From the NCBI RefSeq assembly GCF_014529535.1, contig NW_023503555.1, forward strand, positions 992,001 through 1,056,000: a stretch of DNA of 64,000 nucleotides, read 5' to 3'. The notes under the pieces were generated by a model. The model ran no database searches. It was not told the origin of the DNA and saw nothing but the letters and a program-made list of their open reading frames with translations. The number at the start of each line of letters is the position of its first letter. Position 1 is the stretch's first letter. The translations under genes and the position numbers were made by a program. Source of the DNA: Bradysia coprophila (taxonomy: Eukaryota; Arthropoda; Insecta; Diptera; Sciaridae). This document shows positions 23,260 through 33,896 of this stretch, one piece after another.

Positions 23260-24075
23260 TTTCGGTTCTACAAAAATTACGATGCGATTAACATGAAGAA
23301 GAAAAAAACAACAAGACGAAAAACTCGATAATTTTAATTTTAAAGAAATATGAGATGACGTGCTATGTCAATTTAAGCCGTGTGATACACCACAGCCATT
23401 GAAATGTTATAATCATCACACAAGAAATCACATAAAATTTAGTTTCATTGATGAAAATTTCATCATTTTACGGAAAAACAAAAATCCAATTCGATATTTA
23501 CCTTAGTTAAAATAAATTAAATTTATCTAAAGCGCTTGCTGTTTCCGTTTAGATGTTATTAGTTCACGATTTTGATCGTGTGTGTTGATTTTTTTTTTGT
23601 TTTCAACGACGCAACACCTAAAAAACACAAAGCACTTTTTCACGATTTTCCTCAAAGAATGAAAGAAAAAAAAATTATTTGTCCACAATTGCAATGGAAT
23701 TTAAATCACCGTTCTAGTGCCAATTAGTGACCACTGTCTTTATAAAAAAATTACTGTTTCAGTACAGATTCGATGCGGCTACTAAATTAAATTAATTTAC
23801 AGAACTTTTGTTTGCGTACACAAAATTTTTTCACAAAAGCAAATTCAATAGGCGTCCATATTGTTTCGTTGAATTTCGTTAAATTATTATGTCAAGTTGT
23901 TCTCTATGTTGTTACCACTTAAGTTACCAATTCATTTGACCGATTACCAGCTGGTCTTGGACAATACTGACAATACTCGTTAAACGAATCTACTTCAAAT
24001 TTCTGATATTATAATTTAAATTATAAAAATAAAAAACATTGAATATTTATTGTGATCCGGAAGCTGTAATGTAAT
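23260..24075. repeat. Duplicated segment, longer copy (partner 35676-36105)
   Basis: Starting at TTTCGGTTCTACAAAAATTA, several hundred bases match 35676-36105 at about 90 percent by eye and in the same orientation. The partner lacks about 330 bases (roughly 23445-23780). Shared landmarks include GATGCGATTAACATGAAGA, GTCAATTTAAGCCGTGTGA and GATTACCAGCTGGTCT. In the partner, the duplication stops just upstream of a start codon on the minus strand, so this may be promoter or 5' UTR sequence. No open frame is seen here. Confidence 0.7.
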
Positions 24076-24317
24076 TTTATTTATTTATGCCACTCAGCAT
24101 CATAATTTGCAAAATTTGCAAACTTTAGATGCATCTGTAGCATGAAACGTTGTATGAATCTCGGTGCAAAGTACTTTATCAGGCTCACGATGTGTATTAT
24201 GACACATGGCGAATTGGGAAACGCTACATTTTAGTAATTAGCTGAGGTTGTGTATTTGTCGCGAATGCAAAAACGGGTGTAATGGTAGAGTGCTATTATA
24301 AAGTTCATGCCAAACAA

Positions 24318-24743
24318 ATGTCCTTAATTAGTCCTAGTTTACAGACAATGAAAAGGTAGTATTATGACAGTTTAGTAGTACAAAGTCGAAATACTACTTT
24401 TTTGGTAACGACGCTGCAAATACTTATTCAGCCTAATTAAATGTCCTCAATTCGTCCTATCATAATCCACTTCGATATTAAGTGTAGCTAGCTTATAGAA
24501 TTACTTATGCAAATCAACTTGAACTAAATACACGATTTCTGAAAGCTTGGAAAATCATATTTTTAACTCAAAATGAAATGTCCTCAATTTGTCCTAACAG
24601 GATCTTACACTATTACTGATCTGAAAGGCGTTTAGCCATAGAATTTTAATTTGTACTAAAAGCGCTACATCTGAGTTCTAAAAATATGGCTGTGGTAATT
24701 TGTTTATAAAAATTATCTAGAAGAAATGTCCTCAATTAGTCCT
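24318..24743 (+). repeat. Array with ATGTCCTCAATTAGTCCT core, 4 copies
   Basis: The 18-base core occurs at 24318, 24441, 24578 and 24726 with 0-2 mismatches, at spacings of 123, 137 and 148 bases. The DNA between cores is only loosely similar (CATAGA.TT, AAAATCAT.TTT). This is much stronger conservation of the core than of the spacers. Confidence 0.6.
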
Positions 24744-24892
24744 TTACTAAAATGGCTATGGGAAATACGACATGTCACAATAACCAAAACCATAGAGTTA
24801 CATAGAGTGTAACTCTATAGGAGAATCATGTTTAGAAACTAAGAAGAAATGTAATAGAGTTTTTCCATATTTTAGTACATTCTGTCATAAAA

Positions 24893-25005
24893 TTACTGCT
24901 GTCACTGCGCATATTTTCATGTGAACCAACTTCATGTGGTTATATTTGTTCTGTAATGACAAATGTGAAGTTGGTTCACATGAAAATAAGCCGCAGGCAC
25001 AGAGA
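24893..25005. repeat. Hairpin, 23-bp perfect stem
   Basis: TATTTTCATGTGAACCAACT.. at 24912-24934 is perfectly inverted over 23 bases at 24966-24988, with a loop of about 31 bases. An imperfect extension (CTGT..CTGCG) lies on both outer sides. The size and stem would suit a pre-miRNA or the core of a MITE; the sequence alone does not decide. Confidence 0.5.
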
Positions 25006-26014
25006 ATGGAGTACCATGAAAAAAATGTGGTGAATTTTGGTTACTTCCATATCTTGCGGGTTGACAAATTTCAACACGACACACCTTGTTAAAGTTAGCT
25101 TGAAGTCTAAGCTTTCCAATGATACCAAATATACCATACCATGCATGTTTCTCAGCAAGAACTATTTATAATAAAGATTTTGCAATGAAGTCGGGCTACT
25201 AGCAAGTTTACGGCCATGGCAAAAGAAATTTCTACTTTCATGTTTTTAAGCAAATATTATACGTCGGATAACTCACCTAAGACAATTAGACATAATTCAA
25301 AGACATTAATTTGTAATATTTGTAAATTTCGTTTAACACATAAAAGCCTCATCCATGTGGAATTGTCTGGCACGGAAATCCGAATCATATTGGTAGAAGA
25401 ACCACTCATCCTTCCCGTCCCAGTTGTTGAAGTCCCTCGTATTTACCTATTTTCAACATAGCTTAACGCCTCACAACTCCGGAACACTAGAGATGAGTGG
25501 GTTGAGGTTTTTTCCAACCCGAACCGTTGTTCGTTTTTGAAAACCGACAGATTTTTAAGCCGGTCCAAGTCCAAGCCGTTATTGTTTATGAAACCCGGTG
25601 ATAACAAGGAATTTAACGGACGACAGGACTCGATTTGATTGGCACTTCCGATACACGGCATCTTCGTCTACTTACTATGAAAAAGCAAAGATCACGAGTT
25701 GTCATCTCATTTTTCCATATCCCCTCATCTCTACGGTACACAGGACGTTTTTGACAAGTAGAAATACTACCAGACTCTGTTAGTTCCATCTTGCAAGACT
25801 TTCGTTCCAATGAGTTGTGAAATTTGATAAAATAGACGTAGATGACCGGGATTTTTTCCACATATAATTAAATGGAGCTAGAAGAAAATCCTTACCACCA
25901 CAAACAATCAATGAAAAGCATATAGGATTCGAGAAAAAAAAAGTTTTTTTTATTGTAAACGAACACAAATTGAATCCGCGAGTCGCGTAATCGCGTAATG
26001 CTTAGTTTTCTCTT

Positions 26015-26122
26015 ACGAAAAAAGTACTCCGTGTGAGAGACAAAATTGAATTTTTTCAATTTTTTCTTTTGTTTATTTGACAGCTCGCTATCTCACGGCT
26101 CTCTCACGGAGTACTTTTTCTT
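26015..26122. mobile_element. MITE with AAAAAGTACTCCGTG ends
   Basis: The inverted ends AAAAAGTACTCCGTGTGAGAG (left, near 26019) and its complement (right, 26101-26120) differ at one or two positions. The interior is AT-rich. Its layout resembles the MITE at 14019-14123, including a central TTTCTTTTGTT and TTTGACAG, so the two may be related. Confidence 0.6.
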
Positions 26123-26232
26123 GAGTGGAGTGGATACTTAAGTAGACGAAAACGAAAAAATAAAAAATAAAATCCGTTGCAGTCACTCCGTTAACTGCAT
26201 GATGATGATGATGATGATTGATTTTGTGACCG

Positions 26233-26394
26233 TTAAAATATTGCACTATCGTCATTGGTTATATGGCCATTGTTCACCGTTGTTATCGTAGCCTCAAGGT
26301 TACTGATGCCATTCAATTTTTGCTGATCGATTTCATCGTCGGATATTTGAACTTTCGCTTCGGCACTGGGATCGGATACATTACTCGCGGAGTC
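26233..26394 (-). CDS. Orphan 3' terminal exon, 53 codons plus stop
   Basis: On the minus strand a CATGCATGCAG acceptor (AG at 26396-26395) opens a phase-0 frame of 53 residues starting DSASNVSDPSAEAK and ending NDDSAIF before TAA. The composition (acidic, no low-complexity repeats) looks like a real, disordered protein tail. It reads in the same direction as the exons at 34518-35665, but its phase does not fit the donor of the TTLL4-like exon. The intervening 8 kb is almost entirely transposon. The parent gene is not identified. Confidence 0.4.
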   Translation of the reverse strand, partial: DSASNVSDPSAEAKVQISDDEIDQQKLNGISNLEATITTVNNGHITNDDSAIF

Positions 26395-26505
26395 CTGCAT
26401 GCATGCATGCGATTTTCCCAGCCAAACTGTTTAAATTAAAACTTGGTGCTTGACGATTGTAACACTGAAATTGTCATTTGTAAATATTGCTCATTTCCCA
26501 GAATC

Positions 26506-26630
26506 CTTAAGGTTGTAAACTATGGAGAGGTCTCGCAGATTTTGTGGTGAATTATTTCGATGTAAAACCCTCAGACGCGTGTACAATAAAATGACGTTCT
26601 GTGTGACTTCTAAAAAGCCTACAGCCTTGA
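26506..26630. mobile_element. Decayed copy of MITE J
   Basis: AAGGTTGTAAACTATGGAGAG and GTCTCGCAGA on the left, with GTGTGACTTCTAAAAAGCCT on the right, correspond to the ends of the element at 38574-38798. The interior is diverged. Confidence 0.45.
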
Positions 26631-26774
26631 AATCTAGTCCTTCTTATGCATTAAAATTCACTCGTCAAATTAACAACTAACTTCCTGTTCCTGAAAAGTC
26701 AAAATATAAGCGATATGGCGGAATCGCATTACGGTTGCGCTTCGGATAAGATGTTCGAGAAATACTACGCCAAT

Positions 26775-28350
26775 CACGGTGTGCCTGAACCAAATTTAAA
26801 CAAAAAATTTTGCACCTATGATTTTTCTTCTTTTTTCTCTTTTTTGGGTCATAACAAACAACTTTTGTTCGAGGGGTAGGTTGGCGCAGCGGGCGCTTTT
26901 CGAAAAAATTGCGAAAACGTCATCTGAAGTCCATTATTTGGCCGTTTCCAGCACTTTTAATAACTGTTGTGGGCTAAATGACTTATTATATAAATTTTGG
27001 TAAGTCATCTGATCATTGAAAGTGATCAAGAATACTGTCAACTAGTTACAAGAACTTAATGTGCCACTAAATGTGAAAATTAGGATGGGATTCATCAATA
27101 TATGTGAGCAGCGCTCCAAAATTTCGGAGTAGCCGTACGTAACAGCATTGTAGGACCAATCAGAGTTCAATATGACTACATTTTCCTAATGTTAGTATCT
27201 TTTCGATGTCTTCGAGGTATACAAAAGCGATTCTCTATTTGAATTTTATATTTTTCGTTACGAAAGTGTCGGTTTTGGTGGTTTCGGTTTCACGGAGGTC
27301 CCTTAACTTAGCTACATTTTTTCTATAGTGTTGCAATATTGGACAAAAAGACGACTAGATAACATCACAAAATGTTTTAATATATTTGGTATGGCTAGAA
27401 GCATGTATGGCAAAAAAATGTCAATCAAATCTTCAAAAAATATAGACGGTACCGGCTTACTAATAGTGAAAAAACGTAAGTGAATATAACTAATTTTCTA
27501 TTTACAGTGGAATAACGTAGGTTATAAGTCATATTAATCCAGTTTTATACTAATTTTATATTTTCATAGTCGAAAGACTAAGAAAGAAAAATGATATGAC
27601 AAAAAATTAAAATTATTATATTTTTAGTTGTTTAAATATATTTTTTTGATAAAATTAGGTACATTCGACGACGATCAGTAAGCTAGTAGTCTATATTTTT
27701 TGAAGATTTGAGTGACGTTTCTTGTCATACATTTTTCTAGCCATTCCGAATATATTAAAACATTTTGGGTTTTTTTTAGTTGTCTTTGTGTCCAATATTG
27801 CAACACTAAAGAAAAAATGTAGCTAGGTTAAAGGACCTCCGTGAAACCGAAACCACCAAAGCCGACACTTTCGTAACGAAAAATATAAAATTTAAATAGA
27901 GAATCGCTTTTATATACCTCGAAGCCATCGAAAAGATACTAACATTAGGAAACTGTAGTCATATTGAACTCTGATTGGTCCTACAATGCTGTTACGTACG
28001 GCTACTCCGAAATTTTGGAGCGCTGCTCACATATATTGATGAATCCCATCCTAATTTTCACATTTAATGGCACATTAAGTTCTTGTAACTAGTTGACAGT
28101 ATTCTTGATCACTTTCAATGATCAGATGACTTACCAAAATTTATATAATAAGTCATTTAGCCCACAACAGTTATTAAAAGTGCTGGAAACGGCCAAATAA
28201 TGGACTTTAGATGACGTTTTCGCAATTTTTTCGAAAAGCGCCAACCTACCCCTCGAACAAAAGTTGTTTGTTATGACCCAAAAAAGAGAAAAAAGAAGAA
28301 AAGTCAGAGGTGCAAAATTTTTTGTTTAAATTTGGTTCAGGCACACCGTG
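26775..28350. mobile_element. Foldback element E, 1,576 bp
   Basis: The left end CACGGTGTGCCTGAACC is exactly inverted at the right end, and both are flanked by CAAT (26771-26774 and 28351-28354), a probable 4-bp target duplication. Each arm is about 690 bases, and the two are nearly identical when one is inverted, apart from scattered substitutions and a few short indels (for example CAGCGGGCG near 26887 only on the left). The spacer is about 27470-27675. No open frame or transposase is seen. Such arms would form a very stable hairpin or long dsRNA if transcribed. Confidence 0.85.
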
Positions 28351-28407
28351 CAATATGAGGTCGGATAAAACGACATTCCGGCGAGGGGTGACGCACTTCT
28401 GGAATTT

Positions 28408-28566
28408 ATGGATTAAATGGATTAAATGGTATTAAATGGATTAAATGGATTAAATGGTATTAAATGGATTAAATGGATTAAATGGATTTAATGGATTAAA
28501 TGGATTTAATGGATTTAATGGATTAAATGGATTTAATGGATTAAATGGAATAAAAATTGGATTAAA
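28408..28566 (+). repeat. Minisatellite (ATTAAATGG)n at left end of the transposon
   Basis: Seventeen or so units of 9-10 bases, mostly GGATTAAAT with GGATTTAAT and GGTATTAAAT variants, begin nine bases inside the left terminal repeat. The same unit occurs near the right end at 33838-33896. Confidence 0.85.
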
Positions 28567-29331
28567 TTAAGAGTTAAAAGATAATAATAGTAAATTTTGC
28601 TTGAAAATTAATAAAAAATTCATTCAAAACCGTTCTCACACGAAAAATCGTAAAGAAATGAATTTTTTCCCGCACGATATAACGTTCGGGAAAACCTGAC
28701 ATTTCGTCAAAATAATTCACATTGCCCAGACTAATTAGAAGACAAATACCTCAACAGACAAATATCTACACATGCACATTAAATTTATTTCAATTACGAA
28801 TGAGAGCAATCTCATAATGATGTTGATGGTATATAATGGAAGTAAAGAGGTATTGATCGCGTTTGTTTCGAATGCAATACATTGTAGATTTTTATTGTTA
28901 TGAGATGGACCATGGATTTAAATTTGTTTTGTTTAGGGTTACCATTGATTCTCTTTTGATATGAATGATTCTATAAAGCCATCAAATGCTGCACAATCGT
29001 TTCTATAGCATAAAAATATTCTGAAGCATTGTTCGGTGCATTTTATGTGGCGCAATGTCCCATGGATGTCATAAATTTCATTTTGATGTTTATTTAATAA
29101 TTCACAATATTAACGGATTGAAATAGCTGCTACAGTTAGAATTATGGTCACCCTACAAATGATACAAGGCATGTCTCATATTTTGGGATATCAGACCTTA
29201 GTTTTCTATATACTGTTCATGTAATGAACAAACTGTGGTGAATTATTTCAATCAATATAAATCATTGGCGATTTATGTTAGTGTTTTTTAAATATTTAAA
29301 AGTATAAAAATAATCTTAAAATTTAATCGAG

Positions 29332-32300
29332 ATGTCCTCAGAGATGTCTCGTTCTCAATTCTGGGAAATAATTGAAACAAAATTTGGGTGTTCTGTACCT
29401 TCATATATGCAAAATATTTTAGCATTAAACGGTTATGATAATGCACTGAGTGTAAAAACTATTACGGCCGACGATATTACGTTTTTCGAGAAATTTGCAA
29501 AGTCGGAGATGGCAAATCTCATTCCAAAGAATGCGAATATGAGCGACTTTTACGGCACATTTGCTAATTCAAAAAGCAATTTTTGCTTCTTACGTGGTCA
29601 TGTAAAGCTATTGGAAGAAATCGTAAAGCTCATTAACAGCACTATTTCGTCGAAAGGTGCTGACGTCTTTCTCGTGAAGAAAGCAAAAATACATCAAAAT
29701 ACAGTTCCAATCCGCATTGATCTTCAAGGTATAGGCCATGGATAGAATAAGCTTTTTTTAGAAAGTCCTACCCAAGTAGCATTTCAGAAAAAATAACTTA
29801 TTCGTTAGAATAACGTTGTAGCAACGTTGTCACAACGGTTTTGCAACCGTTGTTGCCCGGTTATAGTTTAACCTAGGTCAATTAACCGTTGGATAACAGT
29901 TAAACAACGAAAAAGTTAAAAATTTAAGGTAGAGCAACTATAATTTTTAACTTTTTCGTTGTTTAACGGTTATCCAACGGTTAATTGACGTAGGTTAAAC
30001 TATAACCGGGCAACAACGGTTGCACAACCGTTGTGGCAACGTTGCTACAACGTTATTTTAACGAATAAGTTATTTTTTCTGAAATGCTACTTGGGTAAGT
30101 GTTCACTGTTTGTAGATAGACACCAGGACTTACAATTAGCGACATCCGTGGCGACCACAAGTAAATCCGTGGACACGGAAAAAAACTCTTCACTTATCGA
30201 AAGCTTAGTAGATGAGAATCTGATGGATGCAAATGTTTCTCCATTTTCCACCTGCTCTGAGAGCCAATCGGCTGCAACACAAGACGAACAACCAACGAAC
30301 TCCGAAGAGAATTTAGAAAGAAAACGGATATTTTCTAATTTGATTTCGTGGTTAAAAAAGAAAGCCCGTGGAATTTACGAACGGGTAATATGAATGATCG
30401 ATTTTTTGGCAGACATGTTGTCATTACCAATTACCACCAACTATATTTCAGTACTCGCATCGGTTAAGTGAACAGATGGTTGAATTCCGTACATCTTTCG
30501 AAACTAATGGCGAGGAGGCTTGTCATGAGGAGGAATTGAATGAAAAAGTCTGTTGCAGCGTGAAATGTCCTGTTTGTTTAGAATTGATAATGATCGCGAA
30601 GAAAGACAATTACTTTTTGCTATAAAATTTTCACAAACACGTTCGTACTCATGTGAAGGACGTAAATACGAAGAATGAGCCAAAAACCAAACGGAAATTA
30701 AGGAGCGGTAAAATAACCACCGACAAACGAAAGAAGGGCAATGTAACAAACAAGAAGAAAATTGACGTAAATTTGGATACATCGTCTGATTCAGATGAAA
30801 ATTTGTCGAAGGACATGTACAACAATTTCGACAAAGGCAGTGATGATGAATTAGAAAGCTTCAGCGAAGATGATGGTAACGATTAGTGTGTGTTAACTAT
30901 TTATGTTGTTGGGTTGCCGTTTTCCATAATAAAGTGCATTAATGACTGACATGAATTTCATGTTCTGCTCTCTTCATGTTTCGTTTTCCTTGTCGACTCA
31001 ATATAGACGTTTTGCTTTTTCAGACCATGTTGATCTCGTCAACAAAGTGAATGATCAACCTATTTTGCGGTTGATGGTTTCATCTGCAGACAGAAATGCG
31101 AAAAGATGTAAACAGGGATATCGCCATGATAAGTTCATCACAAAGTTTGCTTGTTTCATTAAGATGCTGGCAGGGTTGCTAGCGTACGAAACGCTACACG
31201 CCAATTTGCCATTATCATTGCCGTCAGTATCCACGGTCAATCGTTTCCTGAAGGACAAAGGACCGATGATTGTTCAAGGCGTCTTTCGAATAGACGAATT
31301 GGTCAAATATTTGAAGGATCGGAATCTACCACTTCGTGTTTCACTCTCCGAAGATGCAACAAGAATTACACCAAAGGTTGCATACGATTCAGTTACAAAT
31401 CAATTGATTGGATTTGCTCTACCGTTGGATGATAATGGAATGCCTGTACCTATGTCTTTCGAGGCCAAACATGCTCAGCAGATTCAAAACCACTTTACGA
31501 ATAATGCTAACCACATTTCGTCGAACATTATTGTGCAAATGGCCCAGCCGCAATCTTTGAATGTTCCAGCATTCTGCGTAAATATGCACCTAACCGACAA
31601 CAAATACACAGCGGAAAAAATTTTAAGTCGATGGAATTACACATTGAACTACTGTGCACAGCAGGGTTTAACGATCGACAACTTTGCAAGTGATGGTGAT
31701 CCAAGAAGTTTGAAAGTCATGAAATTCAAAAGCAATCTCGGTATCAATGATAATTCTTTTCTTAGTTGCGAATGGTTTAGCTGTGGCAGTTCATACATCA
31801 CGACTTACACTCAAGATGCTCATCACATTGGAACAAAGACCAGAAATCGACTGACTAAAGCCTCCAGGCTGACACCAATCGGATCGAAATTAATTTCAGT
31901 TTCACATTTAAACTATTTAATTGACAATGTTTCAAAAGATCGGCATCTCCTGACCCCACATACAGTCAACCCAAAAGATAGGCAGGACTTTCTCTCTGTT
32001 GAGAAAATCTGCTCCCCCAAAGTAATTGCGTGCCTCATCGACTACGTTCCAGATTCAGATGGAACAGCTATATTTTTAAAGGCGCTTAATTATTCCATTT
32101 ACTCGTTTCTCGATACATCAATGACTCCAGCTGAAAGGGTGTATCAAATATGGTACGCCATTTTTTTTTACCGGGGATGGCGATCTTGGCTGTTACAAAG
32201 CAAACACTACACATTGAAAGAGAGTTTCATTAGCGCCAACTGTTACACTTGCATTGAACTCAACGGTCACACGCTAGTAAAACAAATTCTAAAGGCTCGA

Positions 32301-33561
32301 GATGACACAACTTATGAATTTATGCCATACAAACAAGGAAGTCAGCCTTGTGAAGCAATTTTCCGACAAGTTCGTTCCATGTCGTCCACTTTTTCCACGG
32401 TGGTAAATTGCTCTATGATTGATATCACTCGTCGAATGAGGAGAATCCAGCTTCAATCGGAGATTATGCATGATTGTGAAGGAATAATTAAATTTCCGAG
32501 ACTGGAACAGAAGAAGATACAAGATGGCATCACACAATTGCTGCCGAGCAAACATGAAATAATTTCGTTGATAGAAAAATCGAAGTCGGATTTAATCACG
32601 GACATGTCACGCCTCGATATCGATACAAGTCAACTCAACTTCAAGTGCCAAGTTCAGCCAACTAATTTTCATTCCGAGTTTCACTACGAAGACATCGATG
32701 CAACGGATGAAGATGACGATTTCGACGAAGACAGCGAATTTGAATCGACCGATGAAGAGGTCGACGATGAAGAAGCGATTGAACTGGAAGAATTGGAAAA
32801 AGACCTTCGCGAAATAGCTGGCTTAACAGGCGAACTAATGATGCGGGATTATTCGACAGCCAACATAAAAGTAGACGAAAACAGCCCTTACGCAGTTGTG
32901 GTGGATTCGACCGGAGTAGAAAAAGTTGTCAGAAAATCCTCTATTTGCTGGCTTCTCTCAAAAGACAAGTACAAATTAAGTAACGATCGACTTCAAAGAG
33001 TTATGGAGAAGGATTATCAGAACTGCGGTAAGTCGAAAATTCTGTCGGCCTGATTAATGATGTGAAATGTAAAATCAAAACGTTTGCAATTAAGTTGAGG
33101 CCATTTTATTCGATCATTATTTATTATGCGACATTGTGCAGGCAGGGAAGAATAATTGTTTGTTTTCTTTTCTCGAACCAACAGGAGCAGTAAATCGAAG
33201 TCATATATTGGATTTAGCTCAAAATAATGAAATTGGTATTGGAGAATGGTGTGTTTTCAATGTAGACTCCCAACTATTGGCTGGCATGGTATTGAGCTTT
33301 TGTTATATTGGTGGTAAGACACTAAAAGCAAGGCAGTATACAAAGCCGGTTGCACAATTAACCAGTGCAGTGTCTGCATCTATTGGTGTCCTGGGGATAT
33401 GGTATTCGTGGGATACAAACGGTTACTTAACCCGAAAATCGACGTCTCATTCTTTTATTAAAATTGAAAATTATCGACAAACGATACCGAAGCCTACGTA
33501 TTGCAAAAAAATGTTACAAATAGATCGTGAAATTGTACTCAAATTGAACGACCTTAAGTGA
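29332..33561 (+). pseudogene. Transposase-like protein of the 5.5-kb element, one in-frame stop
   Basis: The exons are 29332-29728, 30116-30384, 30452-30875, 31024-33027 and 33185-33561. They sum to 1,157 codons with matching phases. Residues 1-132 form an N-terminal module (MSRSQFWEIIE...) of unknown function. A CPVCLE..HKHVRTH finger-like motif lies at about 268-300. Residues about 364-1030 hold the presumed catalytic core, with acidic candidates in SEDATRI (D474), ASDGDPRS (D587) and QPCEAIFRQ (E807), and a QDAHHIG motif near 628. An acidic linker and a conserved-looking C-terminal block follow. The third exon has TAA at 30623-30625 inside the finger, so full-length protein is not made from this copy without readthrough. 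Catalytic assignments are inferred from motif order only. Confidence 0.75.
29771..30095. mobile_element. MITE, 325 bp, inside first intron of the transposon gene
   Basis: The perfect ends CCCAAGTAGCATTTCAGAAA and their inverse are flanked by TA (29769-29770 and 30096-30097). Most of the element folds back through CAACGTTGT, CAACGGTT and AACTATAACCGGGC stretches. Its insertion lies between donor 29729 and acceptor 30115, leaving the splice sites intact. Confidence 0.85.
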
Positions 33562-33837
33562 ATTTAAGTGAAATATTAATAAACATAAGTCCTCCCTGAT
33601 GTGTATGAAGCGTTTTAATGTTTATCGCATCGTATTACTGGAAAGGTCTGAAAACGAGATAACGACTCGGTAATAGATGTATCACTAGACTCTTTGACAT
33701 GACTTCACTTATTTATAGTCTGAAACACGGTGATATATATGGTAACTGGTCGAGGTTTAATTACGATGCTAAATCCTTAAGAAAATGTAATGGTTGACAA
33801 TAAATGCTAACGTAAAAGACTTTGATATTGTACAGAA

Positions 33838-33896
33838 TAAATGGATTAAATGGATTAAATGGATTAAATGGATTTAATGGATTAAATTGGGATTTA
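33838..33896 (+). repeat. Minisatellite (ATTAAATGG)n at right end of the transposon
   Basis: About six units of the same 9-bp repeat as at 28408-28566, ending three bases before the right terminal repeat. It is in the same orientation, not inverted, relative to the left block. Confidence 0.8.

Noticed and set aside
24318..24743. CRISPR-like array
   Set aside because: Spacing varies, only four cores are present, there are no cas genes and the genome is eukaryotic.
26200..26220. GAT-rich run as a coding acidic tract
   Set aside because: It is a short trinucleotide microsatellite downstream of a stop codon on the minus strand; no frame joins it to an exon.
28571..29331. Further exon upstream of the transposase N-terminus
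   Set aside because: No open frame with a usable donor; the ATG at 29332 gives a good start to a coherent N-terminal module.
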